A stretch of DNA of 64,000 bases, taken from positions 2,106,501-2,170,500 of the forward strand of contig JAQFVV010000017.1 in assembly GCA_028023455.1 (NCBI GenBank). Direction: 5' to 3'. The notes below the pieces were generated by a model that was given only the letters and a program-made list of their open reading frames with translations, made no database searches and was not told where the DNA came from. Position 1 is the stretch's first letter. The number at the start of each line of letters is the position of its first letter. The stretch comes from Epiperipatus broadwayi (Eukaryota; Onychophora; Udeonychophora; Euonychophora; Peripatidae). Below, piece after piece: positions 45,401-56,691 of this stretch. The translations under genes and the position numbers were made by a program.

Positions 45401-47866
45401 TTAAAAATAAAAACAACTCTCCTTTTGTTTCCTCTCCCTTGTAGAAGAAAAACTTTCCTGAAGAATCACTACTTTTAAATCATCAATTGAATGATTTGGT
45501 AAGTTAAATTGTTTTGAAACTGGTCTATCTTTATTCTTATGCAAAATGTCAAATCTATGATTAGTCATTCTGACATGTAAACTATTTGCTGACTCACCTA
45601 TATACTGGTTTAAACATCTACTACACTCTATCAAATATATCAAATTAACACTTTTACATGTAACATAATTAGGAATATACCATTTAAAATTACGATTCTT
45701 AGTACTAAAGACCACTTTTGTCACAACAATATGTTTACATGTAAAACATCTTTTATCTTCATATGGAGAACATCTTTTTTCCTGTACAGAACTACTAATA
45801 AAATTTGTTTTGACAAGTATATCTCTAAGTGATCTATGTTTTCGATATACAACCTTAGGTGGATCAGAAAAAATAGATTTTAAATAATCTGTGGAGTATA
45901 ATATGTTAAAATGTTTCACCAATATCCGGTTAATATTAGGTAAATCTCTATTAAAAGTAAGAACCAATGGTGGAACATCTAATTGTTTTTTACTCTTTTC
46001 AGATAAAAGAAGTTTCTTTCTATCAATTAAAGAAGATCTCCTTACTGCATTATCCAACAATGTCTTAGGATACCTCATATTGAGCAATCTATTATATAAA
46101 ATACTATTATTTTGTTGAAGAAATTTCTCATCATTACAAATCCTCTTCATCCTTAAAAATTGACTATAAGGAATATTAGCCTTTAAATGTTTAGGATGGT
46201 TACTATAAAAATGTAGATAGCGGTTATTATCAGTTAGTTGCCTATATACAGTAGTAGTAAGAACTCTATTAGTGTAAATAACTTCAACATCAAGAAAATG
46301 AGCAATTGATTTTGAAAAATTCATTGTGAAATTAATATGTTTATTAAAATTATTTAAATAACTTAAAAAATTATGAAGTTCAACTTCACTATGTGGCCAT
46401 ATCATGAAAATGTCATCTATATATCTAAGCCAAATGTGAGGTTTCAGCTTAGCATTATCAAGTATAGAGGACTCTAGTTTTGACATAAAAATATTCGCAT
46501 AACTTGGTGCCATCTTTGTACCCATTGCAGTACCTTGTTTCTGTAAATAGTATCTAGAATCAAAAGTAAAAAAAATATTTCTTAAAACCAAATATATTAA
46601 TTCAACCATAGTAGTAATAAGACCATGATCATACTCTCTATCTTGTAAAGCACATTTAATAGCCTCAACTCCATCTTCATGAGGTATATTTGTGTATAAT
46701 GATACAATATCCAAAGTAACCAAAGAACAATCAACTGGTAATTCAGATTTAATACTTTCTAACACACAAAGAAAATGAGTAGTATCTTTAACATAAGAAT
46801 TAAATGATGGTGGAATAAATTTAATAATATTATCAACATATGCTGAAATATTTTCTGTAGGACTACCAATACTAGCTACAATAGGTCTGTCTGGACAACC
46901 AGGTTTATGAATCTTTGGCAAAATATAAAAACTACTAGGATAAATTTTGGTTGGTACTAAAAAGTTATATACATTATTATTTATAAGACCCCTAGCTCTC
47001 ATATCTTTTAAACTAAAAAGTATACCCTTGAATAATGAATTAATAGTAGTTAGTGAAATAGGCTCATAAAAAATTTTATCATCTAAAAGCTCCAGAGCTT
47101 TTTTAACATAATCATCTTTATTCATAATTACTATTGATCCACCTTTGTCAGCTGGTTTTATAATAATATCCTGTCTTTTCACTAAATTGCGTAATGCATT
47201 CATCTCTCTCAATGTTAAATTACTCTTATACTTACTATGTTGTTTAAGTCTAATTTCATTAATAATATCCTGATATACATTACCAATGTACATTTCTAAT
47301 AACACATTCCTTTGATGTGGTGGTGTCCAATCAGATCGTAATTTCCCAATAGTATCACATTCTTGGTTTCCAAAAAATTCTCTTAATCTAAGTCTTCTTG
47401 AAAAATTATCTAAATCCTGATGAATTTTAAATTCATTTTTTTGATAAAATGACTGAACTGTAGGGCAAAAAGATAAACCTTTATTTAACAGTGAGCATTC
47501 TGCCTCACTAAGATTAATGTTAGTTAGATTAATCACATTGTTTTCCTTATTAGCTAAACATAAAAAGTCATTGCTATAAATATTTGAGTTAGATTTATTA
47601 GTATTTGTATTTCCAGAAACTAAAATATTGTTAGTGCATTCAGAAGAATCTGTAACTCTATGAACCAATGCTAAACCAGCATCACTATTAAGAACAGATG
47701 GTAACATTTCAGCACAATCTAATGAATGTGAAGATGATATAAATGATTGATCAGTATCAATTGGAATCATATCCAATGTAGAAATATCCGACACAGTATG
47801 ATTATCAGAAGTCATACAATTAATTAGTGTTTGTGACTGATTAGTAACTAATTCAACTTGGCTCAT
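45401..47866 (-). CDS. Penelope ORF2: reverse transcriptase with GIY-YIG endonuclease
   Basis: 821 codons, uninterrupted. Residues 1-150 are Asn/Ser-rich and not conserved. DKGGSIVIMNKDDY is at about 239-252, then RPIVASIGSPTENI; catalytic motif A LDIVSLYTNIP has D386; QGTAMGTKMAPSYANIF lies at about 443-459; the active-site YIDD is at 482-485 (WLRYIDDIFMIW). The C-terminus has a Cys-rich segment (CFTCKH...C) and a GIY-YIG nuclease with LIY at 742-744, YIG at 755-757 and R766. In Penelope elements the RT and nuclease act together in target-primed insertion. The ATG at 47866 lies 11 bases past the ORF1 stop, in another frame. All catalytic residues are present, so it could encode an active enzyme. 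Confidence 0.95.
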   Translation of the reverse strand: MSQVELVTNQSQTLINCMTSDNHTVSDISTLDMIPIDTDQSFISSSHSLDCAEMLPSVLNSDAGLALVHRVTDSSECTNNILVSGNTNTNKSNSNIYSNDFLCLANKENNVINLTNINLSEAECSLLNKGLSFCPTVQSFYQKNEFKIHQDLDNFSRRLRLREFFGNQECDTIGKLRSDWTPPHQRNVLLEMYIGNVYQDIINEIRLKQHSKYKSNLTLREMNALRNLVKRQDIIIKPADKGGSIVIMNKDDYVKKALELLDDKIFYEPISLTTINSLFKGILFSLKDMRARGLINNNVYNFLVPTKIYPSSFYILPKIHKPGCPDRPIVASIGSPTENISAYVDNIIKFIPPSFNSYVKDTTHFLCVLESIKSELPVDCSLVTLDIVSLYTNIPHEDGVEAIKCALQDREYDHGLITTMVELIYLVLRNIFFTFDSRYYLQKQGTAMGTKMAPSYANIFMSKLESSILDNAKLKPHIWLRYIDDIFMIWPHSEVELHNFLSYLNNFNKHINFTMNFSKSIAHFLDVEVIYTNRVLTTTVYRQLTDNNRYLHFYSNHPKHLKANIPYSQFLRMKRICNDEKFLQQNNSILYNRLLNMRYPKTLLDNAVRRSSLIDRKKLLLSEKSKKQLDVPPLVLTFNRDLPNINRILVKHFNILYSTDYLKSIFSDPPKVVYRKHRSLRDILVKTNFISSSVQEKRCSPYEDKRCFTCKHIVVTKVVFSTKNRNFKWYIPNYVTCKSVNLIYLIECSRCLNQYIGESANSLHVRMTNHRFDILHKNKDRPVSKQFNLPNHSIDDLKVVILQESFSSTRERKQKESCFYF

Positions 47867-47876
47867 TACCCATAAC

Positions 47877-49489
47877 TTAGAACCAATGATACATTTTATT
47901 ATGAAATTTCTTCACCAATAACTTTTCTCTCAAAAAAACCCATTCCTGTAATTCCTTCTGTTCATCTATATTCATTAAATTATAACTACCAAAATGTATA
48001 ATTTCTTTTTCAATTAATTTAAGTCTTACCAAAAATGCATATTTCAAAATATGTATTAATGCAACAGATGCTTCTCTTATTGTATTATTCCATTTAATTG
48101 CATGTTCCCTAGGAAATTGGTCTATGTTAGCAATAATTTTTATTCTGAGGCCTTTAGGAATTATGTTATTGTTAATAAAATATGCAAAATTACTAATATG
48201 TTGTCTATATTTAACTAATTTATCATATAATTTCCTAAGTTTAAGAAACGATGTACTATGTAATGTTTGTCAATTACTTATAACCTGCTTATTATTTAGA
48301 CGTCTAGAAAAACGTTTAGGGATTGCCCCTGTATTAATTAATGTTAGACCCTGTAAATGTTGTTTACTAGAATAATCCCTATTAATATCAAACTCTGTAT
48401 CTACACTAGATATTGTATTAAAATCAGTTCCAATTATCAATCCATTATCTATTTGATTAACTACACCCACCTCTAAATTACCCAGATCTCCTTTACCACC
48501 ATCTATATGTTGATCTGAAGCAGCAAAACCTCAATCTGTTGAACATCAGAAATAGTCATTGTTAAAAAGTTATTCTGTTTGGAAATGTTACAAATTATAT
48601 CATCCAATGAAAGGTCTAAAGAATCATATTTATGTTGAGTATGATCTTCTTTAAAAACTTTTGGAGATCTATCCCGTAATGATTCCTCCAAAATGTTCCC
48701 TGGCAAGCAAGATTATTCAACATCTACTAGGATCTCATTAGTATCACGCGGTATAATAATTTGCGATTCCTGACATTTACATATCTCAGTCTGCGTCCCC
48801 ATTTCACATGTCAACACAGCTTCCATTTGAGTTCCAACATTAGCAAAACTATATTCCCTCACATTCAACATTGAATTTACATTATAAACTCTGTTACATC
48901 CCATCAATGACATTATGTATTTAAAACCGTCTGCTAAACATCTAGCTCCATACATGTTCAAATGATGGCCATCACAGGCTAAAAATCTAAAAAGATTCTC
49001 TCTTTTTATAAAATCCGTATGCTGTAAGAAAAATACATTATGATGCGTATAACTTAAAAAATGACAATGTCTATTAAATGCAAAAATTTTTTCATTAATA
49101 ATTCTCAATTTAATCTGATCCATTGGGTAATATTTATTCTGCAATTGTGGTAAAACTTGAGAAATTATAATTGTAATCTCCGGTGAATAAGTACGTATAT
49201 GTCGAATCAATTTCAAAATCTGCACATATTCGTTATTTCTAAACGAAAAAATATTGTTAGATCCAAGATGAATGAACAAAAACTTAATGTTATGCTTATT
49301 AATTAACTTGTTAAAAAGATCAATACCATCCAGAATAGAAGCTCCTCGTTTATAACTAATTTGTACACCATCTTGAGTATTAAATTTTGGAAAAAAATTA
49401 TGTACAAATTTTAGCAATGAATTGCCTATGAACGCCATGTGGCTAAGTGACAATAAAGTCTTACTCTCTTTAGTCAGTAATAAATCCAT
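47877..49489 (-). pseudogene. Penelope ORF1: SGNH hydrolase domain plus conserved C-terminal region, broken
   Basis: About 537 codons with two in-frame stops (48713 and 48270) and one frameshift between 48500 and 48470. Residues 1-258 are an SGNH/GDSL-type hydrolase: S24 in FIGNSLLK (block I), G49 (block II), N78 in HLGSNN (block III), D173 and H176 in CDGHHLNMYG (block V). The last 130 residues (48267-47880) carry IIPKGLRIKIIANIDQFP and REHAIKWNNTIREAS, which resemble the N-terminal part of Penelope polyproteins. SGNH esterase ORFs are known from CR1-type LINEs and some giant Penelope-related elements; in a canonical GIY-YIG Penelope this is unusual. What the esterase would act on is unknown. 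Confidence 0.8.
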
Positions 49490-49525
49490 ATCAAAATATT
49501 AATATATAACAAACTAACCAAAGGA

Positions 49526-50187
49526 AATATATATAAAAACAAAAAAAGACTTATAAATCCAATAAATAATATTATATTTCAACCAGAGGACTGGTTTTCA
49601 TCAGAAAGAAAAAAAAATACACAGTAAAATGGCGATAATCAAAAATTACAGATTTGGTAAAAGATTAAAAATTTAACAAAACCCCCCTGATTGGTCACAA
49701 AATCTAACACAGAATATCTACCCAATCAATGACAAAATTCAAACAAAAACAACAACAAAAAAAAACTACATTCCCTCCTAATCAAGCTTAAATTCTATTT
49801 AAATTAAAATAAATATAAAAATAAAAAATCCAAAATTAAAAATTAAAATATACATATGTGCATACATAGAAAAATTAAACTATGCTCACATACAAAAAAA
49901 TAGCTGTGCTCACATTAATATTCATTAAAAACTAAAATACTTATACATTTTAATCAAAAATTATAGTTAGTGCAAAGTACAATAATTTATAATAACTAAT
50001 TATTTATCTATAAACCAATTAAACACAGATATTAAACATCCATATAACCAATCTTTACATAAAAAACCTCATATAAGAAAATTTTCACATAAAAAACTCA
50101 CATATAGAAATAATTTAGGAGACCAGGTAACCCAGAGATGTAATAGTTCCAGTGTACAAATTCAATCCATGTGGTTCTAAGGTCTTG
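49526..50187 (-). repeat. Penelope pseudo-LTR, 5' copy
   Basis: Direct repeat of 44747-45397, ending GGTTCTAAGGTCTTG at 50187. It precedes ORF1 by 36 bp. Confidence 0.9.
49568..49604 (-). ncRNA. Hammerhead-like motif in 5' pseudo-LTR
   Basis: Same core, stem II and stem III as at 44781-44817. In Penelope elements the upstream ribozyme is thought to cut the transcript in the pseudo-LTR. Confidence 0.55.
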
Positions 50188-50690
50188 TATATTGAAAGAT
50201 ATTTTTTCTTACTTCAACTTATGCTCCCAAACTGTTTATTTGTAGAAGTAGCTGTAATGGAAAGTTAAAGATATGAATGGTTTTACATCACTAATATGGT
50301 TTGCATGATGCTCAAATGAGAACGAAAAATCATTTTTAATATGAAAGTAATTTTAAGATGACTGATATATAAATCAGCAGTAAATTAATAGATATGAATA
50401 TTTATTTTACTAATATTTGGAAGCATATGTCTATTTATTGTATTGGTTGAGAGAATGTAGAGGTGATTCATATGCCAGCATTTATTTCATTACTTTGTCC
50501 ATTATTGAAATGCATTTCAATTATATGAAATTGGCTTCCCAACATGGGGCAGAATAAAAGTATATAGTATTGGGAACCTTTGATACACAACATACATAAG
50601 TACATATACAATACACATACAAATATATATATATATATTGAAATAATAAGTGTATAATGCTCAAATCTAAGTGAGTTAGTAAGTAATCAT
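50188..50690. other. No gene seen
   Basis: AT-rich flank of the Penelope element; no supported feature. Confidence 0.5.
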
Positions 50691-50799
50691 TAAAAAACAG
50701 TCAACATTTAGACAATCCTAATATCAATAACAATCAATAGTTTCAAATTATTGATTGTTATTGATATAGGGATTGTCTAAGTGTTGACTGGCTTTTTTA
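50691..50799. repeat. Fold-back hairpin repeat
   Basis: The arms TAAAAAACAGTCAACATTTA... and its complement pair over about 50 bp around the loop TTTCAAA (near 50741). The left half recurs at 44430. Confidence 0.8.
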
Positions 50800-51034
50800 T
50801 GGTTTTGATTTTAGTTTGGAGTCAAATCCATATAGTTAAAGAATGTAAATAGATAATTTAATAATAAATATTTTTTTTATCAAAATTAATAGTGAGATGC
50901 TAAATTAGTTTTATGTAATGAGAAGAGAGACTTAGTTATGTAAATGAATACAAGTCAGTACAATTTAAAAGCTTTTAATAGAGTAAAGTTTCAAAAGTAA
51001 ATTAATTATAAATTTTATTAAACGCTCACTATTA

Positions 51035-51243
51035 TTTCAGTAATAGTTTTTTAACAAGGCTGTAAACCTTAGCAATGAGCGTCTGAAAAAATCGTCACTA
51101 GGGACCTCTGTAGGTCTTTAAAACACATGCTTACGCTATGAAGAAAGCACGTGTTTTAAAGACCTACAGAGGTCCCTAGTGACGATTTTTTCAGACGCTC
51201 ATTGCTAAGGTTTACAGCCTTGTTAAAAAACTATTACTGAAAA
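51035..51243. repeat. Near-perfect 92-bp-arm hairpin
   Basis: 51035-51126 and 51151-51243 are reverse complements with essentially no mismatch and a 24-base loop (51127-51150). AAAAGTAAATTAA occurs at 50993-51005 and 51240-51252 and could be a target duplication, although the left copy is 29 bp away from the arm. No coding capacity. Confidence 0.9.
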
Positions 51244-51252
51244 GTAAATTAA

Positions 51253-52212
51253 ATATACTATTTTGAATAAATTTTTAAAGATTACATAATCTATTTAATC
51301 ATGTGAATGAGATGCGTAAATCATAAAATTATTCATTTTTATCAAAGGGTAAATAATTGTTTGAAATATTGCTATGCATGAGTGCATTTACAAAACAATA
51401 TGAAATTATTATAGTTACCTATATTTAAAATATAAGCTTATTTTTTTAAAAGCTAATGTATGCTAATTAATTGATTAAAACTAAATTAAATATGAAAAAT
51501 AAATATTAAAAAAAGATGATCAACTGTTTAAAGTTCAAGATTTTATCCTGTTATCTTATATATAAAATCCCTAAATGTTTGTCCGTAATGCGATCACATG
51601 ATATTCAAGTTAAACATTTCTTTGTTAGAGGGCATATTTTTCAAGGAAAAAAATAATTATTTGTTCTTCCATTAATAAACCATAATTTTTTTATGAAACA
51701 TTTTGTGCAAAGGAAGTAATTTCTTTTATTCAAGAAGTGTAATTTGATTATGAGCATTTTATTCAAAGGAAGTAATTCTGCAAGTGAAAAAAAATTGTTT
51801 AAGCAACTGATTAAAAAAAACTATTATAAAAATGATGGCTTTTCCATAGGCTGGGTACATTTCTGGTTTTTATTAATAATTATTATTTTGGAATTATGTT
51901 TTAGAGTGAATGTTCATATCAAACCAAAATATTGTTTAAGAATAGGCATTCCAGAAGAAAAAAGGAGAAAAACTAATAGAAATCTTTCTAGGGAAAGACA
52001 TATTTTAATATTATATTTTCAAAATAAATTTTCATAAGGATTTCTCTAAAATGTTAATAAATGTTCTATTTTAAATAATTTAGAGAAGATAATTTATTCA
52101 ATTTGATGTGGTAATTTTATCATGTCTCTTTTCTTCAGTAATGACATTTCTATCTGTTTTATCATCTTAATCACCAAATATTAAATAAGTATACTTAAAA
52201 ATATCTCCACAT
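51253..52212. other. No recognised gene
   Basis: Contains a 97-codon open frame (51744-52037) with a hydrophobic stretch (WFLLIIIILELCF) that matches no family I know and has AT-biased composition; I do not call it a gene. Confidence 0.4.
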
Positions 52213-52677
52213 GACATTTTGGCACCACTGTGACATAATTATCTGGCCATAATTATTCTAACTTTGTGAATTGTTCTAATACTTTCGGGGGTTTTTTTTT
52301 AAAGATTTGCAAACTTTATATTTAAAAAATGAGTTTTTGAATTCAACTAATTTTGAAAAATTATTATAAATATGAACTTTGTATTGAAAAAATTTGAATT
52401 TAAGTTAATTTAAAAAAATTATCATGAATACAAGATTTTTTAGATCAAAAAATTAGTAAAGAAAAACAATTTTCGATGTTCAATTTATTTAATTTTAATC
52501 TTTTATTTATATCATATTCATAATTTTTTTAAACTAACTTGAATTCAAAAACTCATTTTTTGAAAATAAAGTTTGTTAAACATAAAATAATACTTCACAA
52601 ACAATGAAAATATGTTCACAAAGTTAGAATAATTATAGTCGGATGATTATGTCACAACAGCACTAATCCCAAAATAT
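52213..52677. repeat. Inverted repeat, about 465 bp
   Basis: Outer arms: TTTTGGCACCACTGTGACAT near 52217 against ATGTCACAACAGCACTAATC near 52649 (inverted). Inner arms around AATGAGTTTTTGAATTCAA near 52329 and TTGAATTCAAAAACTCATT near 52540. Diverged fold-back element. Confidence 0.75.
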
Positions 52678-53759
52678 TCACACTAAACTATAGATTATTC
52701 TAAAATTATGAGTGAAATAATCAATAGAAATATAATTTTCATGCCAAACAATGTAAAATTTCAAAGAAAATTGCAATAAATACCATCGGATAAATGTTTT
52801 GTTTCAAGCATCTTTATACCATTATCTCAAATGAGTGTTTCTCAAGAAAAAATATATTCTATCTTTTGTTTGTGTCAGTTGATAATGTTATAAAGAAACA
52901 AAGTCTTCATAAGTACTTTTATCTATAAAAAAGTAATAGTTTTTATTGACATTTAAAATTTTATTTTAATTTAAATTATTGTTGTTCATATGTTAATATT
53001 TTATATTTTTTATGAGCAAAAATTATGAGATATTTAGAGAATACATATTTCAAATCAATAAAATTTATCAAAATTGGGGTTAAATAATTGCAATATTCAA
53101 TATATGTATACAAATCTTTAGTCATGCTAATGTTCAGATTTTATATTTATTCATAGAGGGCGCTGCTAAAAACATAACATTTGGAAGGGTGATTTGAACT
53201 TTTTATATTTGAATTTTCAGATAGCGATATTCACTGGGATATTTATATATATGGAATACATGCTGAAATTATATTATGCTGAAATGAAATTATGCTGAAG
53301 TATTCCATTATCTAACATTAAATATTGAATGTCTTTAGAAAAATTTTAAATTTTATTTAAACTTTCCAATTACATTCAACTGTCAGTTATAATATATAAG
53401 TTAGTATATAATGCAACATTTTGAGTGATATTACTCAATTGTCTTCATCACCTGTTGCTGGCCTAACCAGTGACAGTACTAGCGTGGGAATTAAACCTTG
53501 ACCTTTAGATTTTGGAAATATTAAATTTTAAGGTAACGTTCTAACCGAGTTATTCTGCTGCTAATTTGACAATGGCAAATTTCTCCGTAAGTCAACCCAA
53601 TGTGATAATATGTACAATGTCTGGAAGTCCCTAATTAATTTCACTTTTTAGGAAAAAGAAAAGAAATCAGGAGGATCCTAATAAAAAATATATATTTCTA
53701 TTGACTGTTGCCATTGGCAGAATATTTCATTTGATAAGAGCATTGAATGTAAGTGGAAT
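52678..53759. other. 1 kb with no gene seen
   Basis: No supported gene; AT-rich. Confidence 0.5.
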
Positions 53760-53901
53760 GTTTAAATAATGTAGTCAAGCGTTGATACCCGAGAGGTCAG
53801 CACAGCAGCCTTGCAAGCAAGCAGTTGGTTGCAGACGGTTGTTGTGGGTTTACCTCCCAGCCGATGCTATGACATATGGAAAAAAAAAGTTTAAATAATG
53901 T
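53760..53901 (+). mobile_element. tRNA-derived SINE, subfamily 1, with perfect 13-bp duplication
   Basis: The body is 53773-53888. CCCGAGAGGTCAGCACAGC carries the A box, TGGGTTTACCTCCCAG the B box, then GATGCTATGACATATG and an A run. GTTTAAATAATGT occurs at 53760-53772 and 53889-53901. Confidence 0.9.
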
Positions 53902-54134
53902 TTAAAATTTTTTTAAGACATTAAATAATTAATGTTAGATGATGGAAAAGTTCAACATATAATTACAGAATGCCACCATCATAAACTTTCATGAAAACAA
54001 CCACATGGAAAATAAACCCATGGAATACATATGTTTGTAACTTGTAACAATATATATTGATTGAATTTTAAGGAGAATAATTTATTATTATTTTAAATTG
54101 AATTATTGAAGCAGAAAAGTTTTACTTTTTATAT

Positions 54135-54310
54135 AACTATTATAACGTTGAAAATTTTGGTACACAATATCTTGAGGAAATGTAATATGGAAAATAGCTA
54201 TTAGCAAAAATGTTATAAGAGATATGCTTAAAATCTGAATAAAGTTCACAATTTTTGCCTAGTGCACTTTTGACTAAGTTATATTAATCATAGTCATGGA
54301 ATATGACAGA
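54135..54310 (+). repeat. Dispersed repeat, copy 2
   Basis: Partner of 39040-39240; shares CAATTTTTGCCTAGTGCACT and ATCATAGTCATGGA. Confidence 0.75.
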
Positions 54311-55248
54311 GGGAAGAATAAGAAGTTGTAGATTCTGGATAGATCTAAATAAGTTATAAAACAAATGAGATTAAAAAAATATTTTTTTTGTAAGAGATAG
54401 ATTGTTCTTTATTTATACATAGGTCATTTTAATCTAAAATAGAGAATCTATATGTCACACAACAACTGATGTATTTTATGATAAATATAAAAAGCTGTGT
54501 GTGAAAAATAACTATGCCTATTTGATTGTTTGGCAAAAGTAACGTTTATTATTTTTTTAGAGAATTTATCATTTTAATTGGCATGCATAAGAATGTTTCA
54601 AATAAGGTAACATAAATGAAATAAAATGAATGACATCTTAATCTGTATCATGTTCAATGAATAACATCACATATATCTATGCATGAAATCATTGGTTAGG
54701 GGATTGGCGGTGGGTTTTTCAGATAGAGATATTTTAAATGCCTTCTCTTGTTAAGCATTTATCACAAACCTTATTGAGCAATTAGCAAAGCTCTTTGTTT
54801 ATATTTTACAAGCTTAAAGAAGAAGTGTGGTCATGTGATATTTTACTCTATTTTTTACACTCTTTTCTGCACTATTTATTATTATTGCTATGAATATGAG
54901 GCAACTCACCATGAAAGCGCTAAGCTGCTATTATTTTTATCATCTTATAATTTGTACTCATTATAACTTCTCTTTCCAGCGCTTCACATGCTCCTAATTT
55001 TATTTTATTATTTTTTATTGATTATAATAACAATGCATCTTATTATTTTGTTTTCTACTAAGAGATAGGGCAGCTAGATATTTGTCAATGGGTAACCATA
55101 TTAAGAATGGTAATTGAATTAAGTTAGTTACAGTCATCAAATATAATTCTACTTATTAGATTTATAAATATAATATTTTGGTTGGGTTAACATCATATTA
55201 TTAATAATGTGAAATCAAAGAAAGTGATTTTATAAAAACATGGAATTA
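54311..55248. other. 0.9 kb with no gene seen
   Basis: No supported feature. Confidence 0.5.
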
Positions 55249-55250
55249 TA

Positions 55251-55625
55251 TCATCATCATTATCATCATCCTTTTTGACCATCATCAATCCACTGCAGGA
55301 TGAAGGCCTCTCCAAGTTCAGTCCATTTTCTCCAATCTCTAGCCTTTCTTCTTCACATCACCACCATCCTATTTATTCATCTATCTCACATGTGGTCTTT
55401 TTCTAGGTCTTTTAAGTCTTTTGGCATTTAAGATTTCAACTGTCCATCTATTATCATCTTTTCTTAATTCTTTCAATGATGTCAGTAACACCTGTTTGTT
55501 TTCTCATCCATGTATCTCATTGTTGATCACTTCTTATTACTCATAGCATGCATCTCTCCATATCTCTTTGAGTGGTCTGAAATCTCTGTATAGCTTTTCT
55601 ATTAAGTCTTTAAGTCTCAGATATT
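55251..55625 (-). mobile_element. RTE 3' fragment
   Basis: Minus-strand RTE tail (ATCATCATCATTATC...), LQWID end (TCCACTGCAGGATGAAGG near 55289) and C-terminal domain back to the SETWTLN region near 55620, where it meets a TA run and the H3 array. Confidence 0.8.
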
Positions 55626-55791
55626 ATATATATATATATATATGAAAAATAAAAACAAGTTAGTCACGTAACCTGCTATCACTTGTTATTTATGATCAAT
55701 AGATGGCGTCTTTACCAAAACCGCCGAAACAAGTGTAAAATATTTTTACATAAACGCAAAAGGAGTCAGAATTAACTACCTCTTTCATTTT

Positions 55792-55851
55792 GCTCACCTC
55801 CAGATCAGCTGATTTCAAGCTGGTTTGCTTTCGTCAGTGGAAGGATAGAGC
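55792..55851 (-). ncRNA. Hammerhead ribozyme, H3 unit (minus)
   Basis: Same fold as the plus-strand units: stem I CCTTCCA/TGGAGG plus GCTC/GAGC across an internal loop, core CTGACGA, stem II AAGC/GCTT, GAAA, stem III ATCAGCTGAT, C17. Confidence 0.85.
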
Positions 55852-56213
55852 TATAGAAACTAGGTCTAAAGACTGACTCTCAAGCGCTTATGCAAAACGT
55901 TTATATCAGTTTGCAAGCGTGAATTTTTCAGACCGGTAAAGTCTTCAAACTCAGCCTAGCAAGCTAGATATCTATATGGGTCTGATCTCAGTTCAGTTTC
56001 ACCACATAGTCAAAGTCTCTGCAATATATATCATTGCAAGAAAACTTTAAAGGTACATTTATGAAAAATAAAAACAAGTTAGTCACGTAACCTGCTATCA
56101 CTTGTTATTTATGATCAATAGATGGCGTCTTTACCAAAACCGCTGAAACAAGTGTAAAATATAAACGTTTTGCATAAACGCTTGAGAGTCAGTCTTTAGA
56201 CCTAGTTTCTATA

Positions 56214-56274
56214 GCTCTATCCTTCCACTGACGAAAGCAAACCAGCTTGAAATCAGCTGATCTGGGGGTGGGAA
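56214..56274 (+). ncRNA. Hammerhead ribozyme, H3 unit 1
   Basis: Core and stems II-III are consensus. The 3' side of stem I is TGGGGG, still paired with CCTTCCA through G-T wobbles; the outer GCTC/GAGC helix is weakened. Confidence 0.8.
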
Positions 56275-56631
56275 AATGAAAGAGGTAGTTAATTCTGACT
56301 CCTTTTGCGTTTATGTAAAAATATTTTACACTTGTTTCGGCGGTTTTGGTAAAGACGCCATCTATTGATCATAAATAACAAGTGATAGCAGGTTACATGA
56401 CTAACTTGTTTTTATTTTTCATAAATGTACCTTTAAAGTTTTCTTGCAATGATATATATTGCAGAGACTTTGACTATGTGGTGAAACTGAACTGAGATCA
56501 GACCCATATAGATATCTAGCTTGCTAGGCTGAGTTTGAAGACTTTACCGGTCTGAAAAATTCACGCTTGCAAACTGATATAAACGTTTTGCATAAACGCT
56601 TGAGAGTCAGTCTTTAGACCTAGTTTCTATA

Positions 56632-56691
56632 GCTCTATCCTTCCACGGACGAAAGCAAACCAGCTTGAAATCAGCTGATCTGGAGGTGAGC
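56632..56691 (+). ncRNA. Hammerhead ribozyme, H3 unit 2, core mutated
   Basis: The core reads CGGACGA instead of CTGACGA; the rest of the fold is intact. Expected to be inactive, unless the base is an assembly error. Confidence 0.75.

Larger units (their letters stand above)
44747..50187 (-). mobile_element. Penelope-like retroelement (5.4 kb)
   Basis: On the minus strand: pseudo-LTR (50187-49526), ORF1 with SGNH hydrolase domain (49489-47877, broken), ORF2 with RT and GIY-YIG endonuclease (47866-45401, intact), and a second pseudo-LTR (45397-44747). The direct repeats are nearly identical (a handful of differences over about 650 bp), so the insertion is young. Both carry a hammerhead-like motif, as reported for Penelope-like elements. 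These elements prime reverse transcription at DNA cut by their own endonuclease. Confidence 0.9.

Noticed and set aside
45891-46118. Plus-strand frame inside Penelope ORF2
   Set aside because: Antisense shadow of ORF2.
51744-52037. 97-codon open frame with a hydrophobic segment
   Set aside because: No family resemblance and biased composition; a membrane segment is expected by chance in AT-rich frames.
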